Positions 9,360-18,518 of a stretch of DNA of 64,000 nucleotides are shown here, one piece after another. The DNA comes from Mycolicibacter senuensis (GTDB lineage: Bacteria; Actinomycetota; Actinomycetes; Mycobacteriales; Mycobacteriaceae): positions 124,001 through 188,000 of the forward strand of contig NZ_LQPS01000031.1 of the NCBI RefSeq assembly GCF_002101885.1. The letters run 5' to 3'. Made by a program: the position numbers and the translations under genes. The notes under the pieces are model-generated. The model was not told the DNA's origin. It ran no database searches and was given only the letters and a program-made list of their open reading frames with translations. Within the stretch, counting starts at the first letter, position 1, and each line of letters starts with the position of its first letter.

Positions 9360-11363
9360 CTAGAAGCGGCCCCCGCCGCCGAAGAAGCCACCGCCGCCCG
9401 AGGAGCCGCCGAACGACGTCGGGCTCCAGCCCCCGCCGCCGCTACTGCCTCCGCCGAAGCCGCCGCCCCTCCCGCCGCCGCTGAGAATGTTGCCGATGAT
9501 GATGCCGCCCAGCATGGCCCCGGTGTCCCCGCCACGACCGGGCCCGCCACCGTAGCGGCCGTAATAGGCCCGCTGCGCGGATTGCACGTCGGCCTTGGCC
9601 AGTGACTGGGCTGCGGCGGCCAGGGTGGCCGCGCCGTTGGCCTGGCTGATGGCGCCGGACACGTCGGTGTTGCGCATGTCCTGGGCGGCCTCGAGTCGGC
9701 GGCGGGCCTCGGCCAGCCGGGTGCGCGCCTCCGGGCCGACGCTGCCGCGGCGGGTATCGATGTAATCCGAGACCGCGCGGATCCGCGACGACGCGGTGAA
9801 CAGCGCCTGCTCGCACGTGCGGGCCAGTCGCTCGGCGGCCGCGCGTTCCTCGGCGACGGTGTCCAGCAGCCGGTCCAGATCGGAGTCGGCCTTGGTCAAC
9901 GCGGTGAACGCCCCCAGCGGATCTCCGCTGGCCCGCGCGGCGGCGACGGCCTTGACCGTGGTGTCGCGGGCCGACGTCAGCTCCGACCTGTGTGGGCCCG
10001 CGCCGCGCTGCAGTTGCGCATCGGCCTGTGCGATCCCGGCTTCGGCGTCGGTGATCGCCTCCGGCAGCGTGGCGACCGCGTGCCGGATGTCGCGGGCGGC
10101 GTTGTCCACCGCGTCCAGCAGCGCCCGGCCCTGGGCCAGCCCGGACTCGGCGGCTCGCAACGCGTCCACCAGTTCGCTCTGCCCGCCGGTCACCGGGCGG
10201 TCGGCCAGCCCGCGGGCCCGGGTGATGTTACGTTCGGCGAAGGCCGCCCGGTCCTGTGCGGTCTTGACGTTGCCGGACACCGAACTGAGTGCCGTGGCGT
10301 CGAATTCGCGGTGTAACTCCACCAGATGCTGCTCGGAGGCCGGGATGCGCCCGGTCAGCTCGACGAGCCGCTGGGTCAGGTCGTCGAGGCGTGCCGGTGC
10401 GTTGAGGACCAGGTCGCGCAGCTGCTCGAACGAGGCACGCTGGGTCTCCAATTCCCGGTCGGCCTTGGCTGCGGTGACAATCACCCCGGTCAGCAGATCG
10501 CGCTGCTGGGCCGGTGTCTCGGGGATGTCGTCGTCGAGTTGCTGCCGCACCGTGAAGGCGTGCTCCATGGCGGCGTTGGCGCTGGCGACCGCCTGTGCGA
10601 ACGGCCGGGTGCGTTCCTCGCCGAATTCGTCGACCGCCAGTTGCAACTCGTTGGCGCTGGTGCGCACCGCGTTGTCGACCTCGACGACCTTCTCGCGGGA
10701 CAACCCGTCGAGAGCGAACACCGGCACCTCGGCCAGCGCGTTCGGATCGGTGGCATCCACGCGCCGGGCAGCCGCCAGCGCCGCGGCATGACGCCTACGC
10801 CGCAACTGACGTACCACCAACCACAGCACCGCGCCGGCCGCCGCCACGACGGCCAGCGCGATCAGGATCGCCGCCCAGTTCACCTCGGCCGGCGCGGCCG
10901 CCGCGTCCAACCCGCCGGCGGCGACAGCGGCCGCCCCGGCCCAGTCGCCGCGGTGCAGGGCCGGCTCGATCTGGTTGCGCCGCAGCGCGTCGACCTTGCC
11001 GCTGCTGATCTCGGAGATGCCGTTGGACACCAGGAACGCATAGCTGCGGTCTGCGACGGCCACCGCCAGCAGGGCGTCGTTGTTGCCCAGGTCGCTGAGC
11101 CGGGCCGTGCTGCGGCCCCACCCGTCGGCGGTCTGACCGGAGAAGATGTCGACGTAGACCACCCACAGCCGGATGTGCCGGTCGGCGTAGAGCTTGTCGA
11201 TCGCCTGCTGCACCTCGGCGCGGTCGGATTGCGACAGCACCCCGGCGCTGTCGGTGATCGAGCTGGGCAGCCGCAGCGCGGGTTGCGCCACGGCGCTCGG
11301 CGCCACCAGCAGCGCCGCGGTGAGTATCGCCAGGACGGCGCTGATCAGGCGCGTGATTCGCAT
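9360..11363 (-). CDS. Membrane-anchored TPM-domain protein (Rv2345-like)
   Basis: A 667-residue protein. Residues 1-27 form a signal peptide ([21 protein letters not shown]), followed by a TPM/Psb32-type domain (about 30-170) beginning [14 protein letters not shown] transmembrane helix follows near residues 175-200, then a long, alanine- and glutamate-rich coiled-coil region (about 215-590) with few prolines, and a C-terminal Gly/Ser tail with repeated GGG and GGGFGGG patterns ending GGGRF. The architecture matches Rv2345. TPM domains bind metal and some have phosphatase activity; the function here is unknown. The start ATG 11363 is the only one that exposes the signal peptide; the open frame continues far upstream without similarity. 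Confidence 0.85.
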   Translation of the reverse strand: MRITRLISAVLAILTAALLVAPSAVAQPALRLPSSITDSAGVLSQSDRAEVQQAIDKLYADRHIRLWVVYVDIFSGQTADGWGRSTARLSDLGNNDALLAVAVADRSYAFLVSNGISEISSGKVDALRRNQIEPALHRGDWAGAAAVAAGGLDAAAAPAEVNWAAILIALAVVAAAGAVLWLVVRQLRRRRHAAALAAARRVDATDPNALAEVPVFALDGLSREKVVEVDNAVRTSANELQLAVDEFGEERTRPFAQAVASANAAMEHAFTVRQQLDDDIPETPAQQRDLLTGVIVTAAKADRELETQRASFEQLRDLVLNAPARLDDLTQRLVELTGRIPASEQHLVELHREFDATALSSVSGNVKTAQDRAAFAERNITRARGLADRPVTGGQSELVDALRAAESGLAQGRALLDAVDNAARDIRHAVATLPEAITDAEAGIAQADAQLQRGAGPHRSELTSARDTTVKAVAAARASGDPLGAFTALTKADSDLDRLLDTVAEERAAAERLARTCEQALFTASSRIRAVSDYIDTRRGSVGPEARTRLAEARRRLEAAQDMRNTDVSGAISQANGAATLAAAAQSLAKADVQSAQRAYYGRYGGGPGRGGDTGAMLGGIIIGNILSGGGRGGGFGGGSSGGGGWSPTSFGGSSGGGGFFGGGGRF

Positions 11364-11512
11364 GCTGGCCAATGTATATGCGATCCCCGGACGATCGACG
11401 CAATTCTGCCGCGGGCTTGAGCGGTTCAGGCGGCGGGCGCGGCGCAGGGCCGGACTTCGGCCCGGCGTGTCATCGATGTGGGCGGGCGCTAAATAGACTG
11501 GCGCCGGTGGCC

Positions 11513-12778
11513 ATGAACTCATACGACAGCTACGGCGCGCACGATCGCGACCGCATCGTGGCGGAGACGTCGAAGACGGCCGGCCTGCCCGGAACCGGCG
11601 GCCAGCACCGGACCGACTTCGCCCGGGACCGGGCCAGGGTGCTGCACAGCGCCGCACTGCGCCGGTTGGCCGACAAGACCCAGGTCGTCGGACCCCGCGA
11701 CGGCGACACGCCGCGCACCCGGCTGACCCATTCGCTGGAGGTGGCCCAGATCGGGCGGGGGATGGCGATCGGGCTGGGCTGCGACCCCGACCTGGTCGAC
11801 CTGGCCGGACTGGCCCACGACATCGGGCACCCACCGTACGGTCACAACGGCGAACAGGCGCTCAACGAAATCGCCTCCGGTTGCGGGGGATTCGAAGGCA
11901 ACGCGCAGAACTTCCGCATCCTGACCGGCCTGGAACCCAAGGTCCTGGGGCCCGACGGCGCCAGCGCCGGGCTGAACCTGACCAGGGCGGCGCTGGACGC
12001 GGTCACCAAATATCCCTGGCCGCGCCGGTCGGGAAACGGCCCGGCCCGGAACAAGTTCGGGTTCTACGACGACGACCGTGCGGCCGCCGAATGGATGCGT
12101 CGTGGAGCGCCGGAGGACCGGGTCTGCTTGGAGTCGCAGATCATGGACTGGGCCGACGACGTCGCCTACTCGGTGCACGACGTCGAAGACGGCGTCATCG
12201 CCGGCCGGATCGACCTGCGGGTGCTCGGTGACGCCTCGACGGTGGCAGAACTGGCGCGCCTCGGCGATCCCGACGGGGAGCACGATCTGGCCGCGGCCGC
12301 CCAACGACTCACCGAACTGCCGGTGGTGGCCGCGGTCGCCGACCACGGCGCATTCGTGGTGACGCTGTCGGCGTCGGTGGCGTTGAAGCGACTGACCAGC
12401 GAACTGGTGGGCCGGTTCGCCGCCGCGGCGATCAGCGCCACCCATGCCTCCTATGGCATGGCCGGCCGCCGGCCGCTGACCCGCTACCAAGCCGACCTGG
12501 AGGTGCCCGAACTGGTCCGGGCCGAGGTGGCGGTGCTGAAAACCCTTGCGGTGCAGTTCATCATGTCCGAAGATCAGCACCGGAAGATTCAGGCGGCCCA
12601 GCGCGAGCGGATTCACGAGGTTGCCCACCGGTTGCTTGCCGGGGCACCGGAGAGCCTGGATCCGATCTTCGTCCCGGCGTTCGTCGCCGCCGCGGACGAC
12701 GGCGCGCGGCTGCGGGTCGTCGTCGATCAGATCGCGTCGTGCACCGAGGGACGATTGGAGCGGCTCGCGATCGGCTGA
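11513..12778 (+). CDS. dgt: Deoxyguanosinetriphosphate triphosphohydrolase-like protein
   Basis: A 421-residue HD-domain enzyme of the Dgt/SAMHD1 type, which cleaves dNTPs to deoxynucleoside and triphosphate and so limits dNTP pools. HD-motif residues are visible: [11 protein letters not shown] (His near residue 74), the [17 protein letters not shown] block near 98-114 (His-Asp pair plus catalytic His), and [17 protein letters not shown] with the last metal-binding Asp. The conserved RRLADKTQV precedes the first. Start ATG 11513 (MNSYDSYG) was preferred; GTG 11507 in frame adds two residues. The gene sits just upstream of the dnaG locus as in M. tuberculosis (Rv2344c/Rv2343c), here separated by one gene on the other strand. 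Confidence 0.93.
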   Translation: MNSYDSYGAHDRDRIVAETSKTAGLPGTGGQHRTDFARDRARVLHSAALRRLADKTQVVGPRDGDTPRTRLTHSLEVAQIGRGMAIGLGCDPDLVDLAGLAHDIGHPPYGHNGEQALNEIASGCGGFEGNAQNFRILTGLEPKVLGPDGASAGLNLTRAALDAVTKYPWPRRSGNGPARNKFGFYDDDRAAAEWMRRGAPEDRVCLESQIMDWADDVAYSVHDVEDGVIAGRIDLRVLGDASTVAELARLGDPDGEHDLAAAAQRLTELPVVAAVADHGAFVVTLSASVALKRLTSELVGRFAAAAISATHASYGMAGRRPLTRYQADLEVPELVRAEVAVLKTLAVQFIMSEDQHRKIQAAQRERIHEVAHRLLAGAPESLDPIFVPAFVAAADDGARLRVVVDQIASCTEGRLERLAIG

Positions 12779-12782
12779 ATGG

Positions 12783-13580
12783 TCAGCCGAGCTCGGTGAC
12801 CTTGTCCATCATCGCCTGCACGGCCTGGATGCTGCTGGTCTGCGGATCGGCGGAACCGGTGGCATTCTCGGTGCCGGTGAACGCGATGAGCACCCCGACG
12901 ATGCAGTTGCCGCGCACGCCGATGGCCCGGGTGTCGGGGGCCTTGGGGCTCTTGTCGAGCACGATGGACGCGGCCAGCACGTCCTCGGTGACCCGCACGT
13001 CGGTGATGTGCATTTCGGTGCCGTGCAGGTGCGGCTGCGCTCCCGAATCCGGGTCGGTCGCGTTGACCGGACGTCCGTCGCAGCGCTTCCACTGCTCGGC
13101 GAAGCTCGCGAACAACTCCTGGGCGTCGGCCTCGCTGGGCAGCGCGACCACGGCCTCCTTGACGAACATCACCCGGGTGGTGAGCGGCGTGAAGCCGTCC
13201 CGGTGGGGATCGGAGTCGATCCACGTCTCGCGTGCGTAGCTCTGCACGTCGGCCGAGGCGTACACGCTCTTCGGTGCGACGTCCACGACGCCGACGCATT
13301 CGCTGGGCGCTGCGGAATCCTCCATCGCCTCCACGCCGCCGTAGGCGGGCGGCCCGGTGACGGTGGTGAACGGCTGGTCCAGCATCTTCGTCAACTCGGC
13401 ACCGTCGAGCAGAACCTGCTTGACGGTCTCGCCGGTGATACCTGATACGGCGCCACGGGAGCGGTCGGGCAACACCAGCCACAACACCAGCCCCACCAAG
13501 GCCAGTACGACGACGGCGATCGCGAGCAGGAGGCGAGGTCGCGTGGATTTCGCCGTCGCTGGCTGCTCGGACAGACTCAT
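12783..13580 (-). CDS. Membrane-anchored sensor-domain protein (PknH extracellular-domain-like)
   Basis: A 265-residue protein with a short cytoplasmic N terminus, one transmembrane helix (LLLAIAVVVLALVGLVLWLVL, about residues 18-38, given here as its hydrophobic core) and an extracytoplasmic domain. That domain has the features of the PknH_C-like family common in mycobacterial lipoproteins and kinases: a paired-cysteine fold with SECVGVV, FAEQWKRCDGR and GVRGNCIVGVLI segments. There is no kinase domain. Such domains are thought to sense an extracellular ligand; the ligand is unknown. The gene is convergent with dgt (5-bp gap) and divergent from dnaG. Confidence 0.75.
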   Translation of the reverse strand: MSLSEQPATAKSTRPRLLLAIAVVVLALVGLVLWLVLPDRSRGAVSGITGETVKQVLLDGAELTKMLDQPFTTVTGPPAYGGVEAMEDSAAPSECVGVVDVAPKSVYASADVQSYARETWIDSDPHRDGFTPLTTRVMFVKEAVVALPSEADAQELFASFAEQWKRCDGRPVNATDPDSGAQPHLHGTEMHITDVRVTEDVLAASIVLDKSPKAPDTRAIGVRGNCIVGVLIAFTGTENATGSADPQTSSIQAVQAMMDKVTELG

Positions 13581-13662
13581 GGGCGCTCCCGGACCTCGAC
13601 GTTGACGGACCGAGCTTAAAACATCGGGGTTGGCGGCCGGCCGTGCACTCTAGACTGACCCG

Positions 13663-15570
13663 GTGCCCGGCCGTATCTCCGATCGCGACATCGCCACCAT
13701 CCGCGAACGTGTCCGGATCGAGGATGTGGTCGGCGATTACGTGCAGCTCAGAAGGGCCGGCGCCGACTCACTCAAGGGCCTGTGCCCGTTCCACAACGAG
13801 AAGTCGCCGTCGTTTCACGTCCGGCCCAACCACGGCCTGTTCCACTGCTTCGGTTGCGGGGAGGGCGGCGACGTCTACGCATTCGTGCAGAAGATCGAGC
13901 ACGCCAGCTTCGTCGAGGCGGTCGAACTGCTGGCCGACCGGGTCGGCCACACCATCACCTACACCGGGGCGTCGGCCACCAACATCCAGCGCGAGCGCGG
14001 CGGCCGCAGCCGGCTGGTCGCCGCCAACGCGGCGGCGGCGGAGTTCTACGCCGCGGCGCTGGGCAGCCCCGAGGCCGCACCGGCGCGCAAATATCTCACC
14101 GAACGCAACTTCGACGCCGCCGCGGCCCAGCGGTTCGGCTGCGGATTCGCCCCTTCGGGGTGGGACGGCTTGACGAAACACCTGCTGCGCAAGGGCTTCG
14201 AGTTCAAGGAGCTGGAGGCCGCGGGCCTGTCCCGGGAGGGGCGCCGCGGCCCGATGGACCGTTTTCACCGGCGGCTGCTGTGGGCGATCCGTTCCTCGGC
14301 GGGGGAGGTGATCGGGTTCGGCGCCCGCCGGTTGTTCGACGACGACCCGATGGAGGCCAAATACGTCAACACCCCCGAAACCACGCTGTACAAGAAATCC
14401 AATGTGCTGTTCGGCCTGGACCTGGCCAAACGGGACATCGCGCGCGGGCACCAGGCCATCGTGGTGGAGGGCTACACCGACGTGATGGCGATGCACCTGG
14501 CGGGGGTGACCACCGCGGTCGCGTCGTGCGGCACCGCCTTCGGCGACGAACACCTGGGGATGCTGCGTCGACTGATGATGGACGACAAGTTCTTTCGGGG
14601 TGAGCTGATCTACGTCTTCGACGGCGATGCGGCCGGTCGTGCCGCGGCGGTCAAGGCCCTCGAGGGCGAACAACAACTGGCCGGACAGTCGTTCGTCGCG
14701 GTGGCCGCCGACGGCATGGATCCGTGCGATCTGCGAATGGCCCACGGCGACGAGGCGCTGCGCGATCTGGTGGCACGCCGAACTCCGTTGTTCGAGTTCG
14801 CAGTCCGCACCGCGTTGGCCGAGATGGATCTGGACAACGCCGAAGGAAGGGTCGCTGCGCTGCGCCGCTGCGTGCCGATGGTCGCGGCGATCAAGGACCC
14901 GACGCTGCGCGACGAATACGCCCGTCAACTGGCCGGCTGGGTGGGATGGGACGACGTCGCGCAGGTCATCGGCCGGGTGCGCGCTCAGGCCAAGAAGGAG
15001 GCCAAGGATTCTCGGGGCGGCGCGAAGCGCATGTCCAGCACCCCGGCCGCGGCGGCCGCCCAGCCGCCGGTCGCACGCCCCAATCCGGCCGATCCGACGT
15101 TGTGGCCGCAGCGGGAGGCGCTCAAGGCGGCACTGCAGTTCCCCGCGCTGGCCGGGCCGGTGTTCGACAGCCTGACGGTGGAGAGTTTCACCCACCCCGG
15201 TTACGCCGCGGTGCGCTCGGCGATCGACACCGCCGGCGGAACCGCCGGCGCCGCGGCAGGCGCACAGTGGATCGAGACGGTGCGCGAGCAGACCACCTCG
15301 CCGCTGACCATCGGTCTGATCCACGAGTTAGGCGTGGAGTCCATCCGCGTCGACGACGAGAAACTGCCCCGCTACATCGGCGGTGTGCTGGCCCGGTTGC
15401 AGGAGGTCTGGGTGGGCCGGCAGATCGCCGAGGTCAAGTCCAAGCTGCAACGCATGTCACCGGTGGAACACAGTGACGAATACCACGCGCTCTTCGGGGA
15501 CCTGGTCGCGATGGAGGCCTACCGGCGCAGTCTGCTCGAGCAGGCCAGCGGCGATGATCTGACCGCCTGA
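13663..15570 (+). CDS. dnaG: DNA primase DnaG
   Basis: A 635-residue bacterial primase, which makes RNA primers at the replication fork with DnaB helicase. The N-terminal CHC2 zinc-binding domain shows Cys41, His44, Cys62 and Cys65 (CPFHNEKSPSF and HCFGCGEGG). The Toprim catalytic core follows, with VVEGYTDVMAMH near residue 267 and VFDGDAAGR near 318-325, the acidic metal-binding residues. The C-terminal 130 residues, after an Ala/Pro-rich linker at about 455-480, form the helicase-interaction domain. The start is GTG 13663, giving MPGRISDRDI, the typical mycobacterial N terminus. Confidence 0.96.
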   Translation: MPGRISDRDIATIRERVRIEDVVGDYVQLRRAGADSLKGLCPFHNEKSPSFHVRPNHGLFHCFGCGEGGDVYAFVQKIEHASFVEAVELLADRVGHTITYTGASATNIQRERGGRSRLVAANAAAAEFYAAALGSPEAAPARKYLTERNFDAAAAQRFGCGFAPSGWDGLTKHLLRKGFEFKELEAAGLSREGRRGPMDRFHRRLLWAIRSSAGEVIGFGARRLFDDDPMEAKYVNTPETTLYKKSNVLFGLDLAKRDIARGHQAIVVEGYTDVMAMHLAGVTTAVASCGTAFGDEHLGMLRRLMMDDKFFRGELIYVFDGDAAGRAAAVKALEGEQQLAGQSFVAVAADGMDPCDLRMAHGDEALRDLVARRTPLFEFAVRTALAEMDLDNAEGRVAALRRCVPMVAAIKDPTLRDEYARQLAGWVGWDDVAQVIGRVRAQAKKEAKDSRGGAKRMSSTPAAAAAQPPVARPNPADPTLWPQREALKAALQFPALAGPVFDSLTVESFTHPGYAAVRSAIDTAGGTAGAAAGAQWIETVREQTTSPLTIGLIHELGVESIRVDDEKLPRYIGGVLARLQEVWVGRQIAEVKSKLQRMSPVEHSDEYHALFGDLVAMEAYRRSLLEQASGDDLTA

Positions 15571-15582
15571 TCGCAAGGCGGG

Positions 15583-15834
15583 TCAGGCGCGGTCGTCGTC
15601 CGGGTCGTTCGGCCGCAGCACCGTCGTGCCGTCCTCGAGTTCGGTCAGCGTCACCATCTCCTGGTCGGGATGGATCCGGTTGGCGATGCTGCGCCGTCCC
15701 TTGTCGATCACCGATTTGGCGATCGGGCTGCTGGTCAGCGCGTGGTAGGTGCCGACGATCTGCTCGTAGCGGCGGCGGCCGGCCTTGGTACCCATCACGT
15801 AGCCGACGCCCATCACGACGACGTACCCGATCAA
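15583..15834 (-). CDS. Small conserved membrane-associated protein (Rv2342-like)
   Basis: An 83-residue protein with a hydrophobic N terminus (MIGYVVVMGVGYVMGTKAG) that could be a single transmembrane or amphipathic segment, then a basic helical region (RRRYEQIVGTYHALTSS) and an acidic C-terminal tail rich in Asp and Pro. Size and position next to dnaG and tRNA-Asn match Rv2342. The GTKAGRRRYEQI motif resembles YtxH-type small membrane proteins. No function is known. It is convergent with dnaG, 12 bp from the dnaG stop. Confidence 0.75.
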   Translation of the reverse strand: MIGYVVVMGVGYVMGTKAGRRRYEQIVGTYHALTSSPIAKSVIDKGRRSIANRIHPDQEMVTLTELEDGTTVLRPNDPDDDRA

Positions 15835-15963
15835 TGCTGCTCCCTACATGGTGCGGTGGTTCCATCCTGCCTCACGCCGCGGCGGCGGGTTTCGGTGCGA
15901 CCCCCGTCGGGCGGCGGTGCTGTCCGGATGCGCTAGAGTCGTGCAAGTCCACGCGGACAGCAG

Positions 15964-16036
15964 TCCCCTGTAGCTCAATTGGCAGAGCATTCGGCTGTTA
16001 ACCGGAGGGTTGGTGGTTCGAGTCCACCCGGGGGAG
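15964..16036 (+). tRNA. tRNA-Asn (anticodon GTT)
   Basis: A full cloverleaf can be drawn. The acceptor stem TCCCCTG pairs with CGGGGGA (one G-T pair), the D arm contains AGCTCAATTGGCAGAGC, and the anticodon loop CTGTTAA lies in a stem TTCGG/CCGGA. The T arm reads GGTGG-TTCGAGT-CCACC. Anticodon GTT reads Asn codons. The discriminator is G at 16036 and CCA is encoded at 16037-16039. A tRNA-Asn next to the Rv2342/dnaG locus is the arrangement I recall from M. tuberculosis. Confidence 0.95.
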
Positions 16037-16055
16037 CCACCACGTTGTACCGGCG

Positions 16056-16454
16056 TCAGTCCAGCCGCGGAATGACCGACGGGCCGGACTGCTGAGGTTG
16101 CGCAGGCGGGGCGAACATCTGCTGTTGCTGTTGCTGCTGCATCGGTTGCTGCGCTTTGGCGGCACGTGCCTGAGCGAGCGCGTTGACCAGCGGGTTGGCG
16201 GCCATCAACTCGCGACGCTCGTCCTCGCTGAGCTCATAGATCGCCCACGCGCCCCAGGCGGCCGGCCGCACATACAAGGTGACCTGCTGGCGGCCGTTGT
16301 TGAAGACGGCCGGAACTGCCACAGCCTGGTCGGTGGCGGCGAAACTGGCCATCTCCTGGGTGATCCGCTCGATGTCGGCGGTCTCCTGCAGCTCGTAGGT
16401 CGGCGACTGGCCGCCCTTGGTGGGTGAGGCGTTCAGTGCGAGGAACCACGCCAT
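16056..16454 (-). CDS. Hypothetical protein with glutamine-rich C terminus
   Basis: A 132-residue soluble protein. Residues 1-85 look folded: a strand-rich core with RQQVTLYVRPAAWGAWAIYEL and an aromatic/hydrophobic alternation typical of a small beta sheet. From about residue 95 the sequence becomes low-complexity, with QQPMQQQQQQQMFAPP and a Pro/Gln tail, probably disordered. No signal peptide or transmembrane segment. I do not recognise the family. It lies 38 bp upstream of the acyl-CoA oxidase-like gene's stop but starts downstream of it on the same strand, so the two could be transcribed together with this gene last. Confidence 0.65.
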   Translation of the reverse strand: MAWFLALNASPTKGGQSPTYELQETADIERITQEMASFAATDQAVAVPAVFNNGRQQVTLYVRPAAWGAWAIYELSEDERRELMAANPLVNALAQARAAKAQQPMQQQQQQQMFAPPAQPQQSGPSVIPRLD

Positions 16455-16492
16455 GAGAGAAACTCCTTTGTTCGTGCCGGGGTCCTGACAGC

Positions 16493-18466
16493 CTATAAAG
16501 CCGACTGTCCGGGTGATTCACCGGCGGGCGGTACCGACAAGTGTTCCGGATGCAGCATCTCGGCGTATCGCAGCTGCTCGGGGATGCCGAACCCGTCGAC
16601 GAGGGTCTCGGCGTGCGGCCGCAACTTCCGGCAGCGGTCGTTGATGCCGCGGGTCACCGCCTTGGCCCGCTCGGTGGACAGGTAGCGGTGCTCGATGTAC
16701 CACGCCTTGTCCTCCCCGATGACGCTGAGCGCGTACAGGTCGCACACCAGCTCCAGCAGCTCGCGGGCCTCGGGGTCCGGGCAGGATTCGATGCCGGCGA
16801 CGAAGGCTTCCAGCACCACCCGGTCGATGTGGGCGGCCGCGGCGTGCAGCATGTGGTCCTGGACGGCGTTGAAGGCGTCGAAGTCGCTCATCTCCTCGGA
16901 CTTGGCCCGCAACCGGCGTGCTACCGACGTCAGCAGATACTCTTCGCGGTCGGTGAACATGTGCAGCTGGGTGCCCCGGTTGAACAGGCTGCCTTCTTCC
17001 TCGCTGTCTTGCCGGGCGTCGACGAACGTCTGGATGATCGTCTCCGCAGCGGTACGTTTCAGCACCCGGTCGCTGACGGTCTCGGCGGCGAACCGCACCC
17101 AGTCGACCGGGCTCATACCAGCGATGTCGTCGGCGTAGGCGGTCAGCAGTTGCTTGGCCACCAGCTGGGTCAGCACGTGGTTGTCGCCCTCGAAGGTGGT
17201 GAACACGTCGGTGTCGGCGCGCAACGCGATCAGCCTGTTCTCGGCCATGTAGCCCGCGCCTCCGCAGGCTTCACGCGCCTCCTGGATCGCCCGGGACGCG
17301 TGCCAGGTGTTGACGGCCTTCAGCCCAGCCGCCCGCGCCTCCAACTCCCGCTGCTCTTCGGGGTCAGGATCGTCGGCGGTCTGCAGGTCATGGCATTTGC
17401 CCACCAGTTCGTTCTGGGCGAACTGCAGCGCGTACGACCGGGCGATCAGCGGCAGCAGCCGGCGCTGGTGCACGAGGTAATCCATGATGAGCACCTCGTG
17501 CTCGGCACCGTCATCGCTGGGCGCGCTGAACTGCCTGCGCTGCAAGGCGTATCGAGTGGCGATGTCCAGCGCGACGCGGGCGGCCGCACCCGCGCTCCCG
17601 CCCACCGAGACCCGGCCCCGGATCAGGGTGCCGATCATGGTGAAGAACCGCCGGCCGTCGCTTTCGATCGATGACCGATAACTGCCGTCGGGATCGACAT
17701 CGGCGTACCTGTTCAACAGGTTCTCGCGCGGAACCCGGACCTGATCGAAGACGATGCGACCGTTGTCCACCCCGGGCAGCCCACCCTTGTAGTGACAGTC
17801 CGAGGTGGTGACGCCGGGCAGGTCGTCACCTTCGGAATCCCTGATCGGCACCAGGAAGCAGTGCACGCCGTGACCCAGCGGCTCCTCGCCTGGGCCCGCG
17901 GTTCTCAACTGGGCGAAAACCGCGGCGATGGTGGCGGTTTCGGCTGCGCCGCCGATGTAGTCCTTGCGCGCCGGGCCGGTCGCCGAGTCGATGACGAACT
18001 CCTCGGTCGCCGGGTCGTAGACGGCGGTGGTCTCCAGCGCCTGCACGTCGCTGCCGTGGCCGGTCTCGGTCATCGCGAAGCAGCCCAGCAGGTCGAGGTC
18101 GATGATCTGCTGGACGTAGGCGCGGTGGTGCCGCTCGGTGCCCAGGTTCTCCACGGCGCCGCCGAACAACCCCCACTGCACTCCGGCCTTGACCATCAGC
18201 GACAGATCCGACATCGCCAGCATCTCGATCATGCTGACCGCCGCGCCGACATCACCGGTTCCGCCGTGTTCCTTGCGGAAGCTGTCGGCGGCCACACCGG
18301 TGCCGGCCATGATCCTGAGCTGTTCGGCGACCTTGGCGCGCGCGATCACCGTGTTCGGCGTGTAGTGCGGACGGAATTTCTCATCGGACAGGGTGGCCCG
18401 GACCCGGTTCTTCACCGCGCGCCAGCGGCCATCCAAGGTGTCACGGAGAGCTGCGGAGGTGGTCAT
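16493..18466 (-). CDS. Acyl-CoA dehydrogenase/oxidase-family enzyme (FadE, ACOX-like)
   Basis: A 657-residue flavoprotein of the acyl-CoA oxidase branch, longer than the ~380-400 residues of ordinary acyl-CoA dehydrogenases. The FAD/substrate core includes GCFAMTETGHGSDVQ, YIGGAAETATIA, the RRQFSAP segment, HASRAIQEAREACGG and TDVFTTFEGDNHVL; the EGDN block is the acyl-CoA oxidase signature around the catalytic Glu. The C-terminal 200 residues are the helical ACOX domain. It should introduce the alpha-beta double bond in an acyl-CoA during lipid catabolism; oxygen or ETF as electron acceptor cannot be told. It is divergent from the phytase-like lipoprotein, sharing a short promoter region with a perfect palindrome. 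Confidence 0.87.
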   Translation of the reverse strand: MTTSAALRDTLDGRWRAVKNRVRATLSDEKFRPHYTPNTVIARAKVAEQLRIMAGTGVAADSFRKEHGGTGDVGAAVSMIEMLAMSDLSLMVKAGVQWGLFGGAVENLGTERHHRAYVQQIIDLDLLGCFAMTETGHGSDVQALETTAVYDPATEEFVIDSATGPARKDYIGGAAETATIAAVFAQLRTAGPGEEPLGHGVHCFLVPIRDSEGDDLPGVTTSDCHYKGGLPGVDNGRIVFDQVRVPRENLLNRYADVDPDGSYRSSIESDGRRFFTMIGTLIRGRVSVGGSAGAAARVALDIATRYALQRRQFSAPSDDGAEHEVLIMDYLVHQRRLLPLIARSYALQFAQNELVGKCHDLQTADDPDPEEQRELEARAAGLKAVNTWHASRAIQEAREACGGAGYMAENRLIALRADTDVFTTFEGDNHVLTQLVAKQLLTAYADDIAGMSPVDWVRFAAETVSDRVLKRTAAETIIQTFVDARQDSEEEGSLFNRGTQLHMFTDREEYLLTSVARRLRAKSEEMSDFDAFNAVQDHMLHAAAAHIDRVVLEAFVAGIESCPDPEARELLELVCDLYALSVIGEDKAWYIEHRYLSTERAKAVTRGINDRCRKLRPHAETLVDGFGIPEQLRYAEMLHPEHLSVPPAGESPGQSAL

Positions 18467-18496
18467 CCCTGCACGGTAGCCGGGCGGGGCGGCCGG

Positions 18497-18509
18497 TAAA
18501 CCGGGTTTA
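18497..18509. promoter_or_regulatory. Perfect palindrome in the fadE/lipoprotein divergent promoter
   Basis: TAAACCGGGTTTA is a perfect 6-1-6 inverted repeat in the 52-bp gap between the divergent fadE-like gene (start 18466) and the phytase-like lipoprotein gene (start 18519). Size and position fit a TetR- or GntR-type operator that could act on both promoters. No regulator gene is adjacent. Confidence 0.4.
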
Positions 18510-18518
18510 AATTACGGT

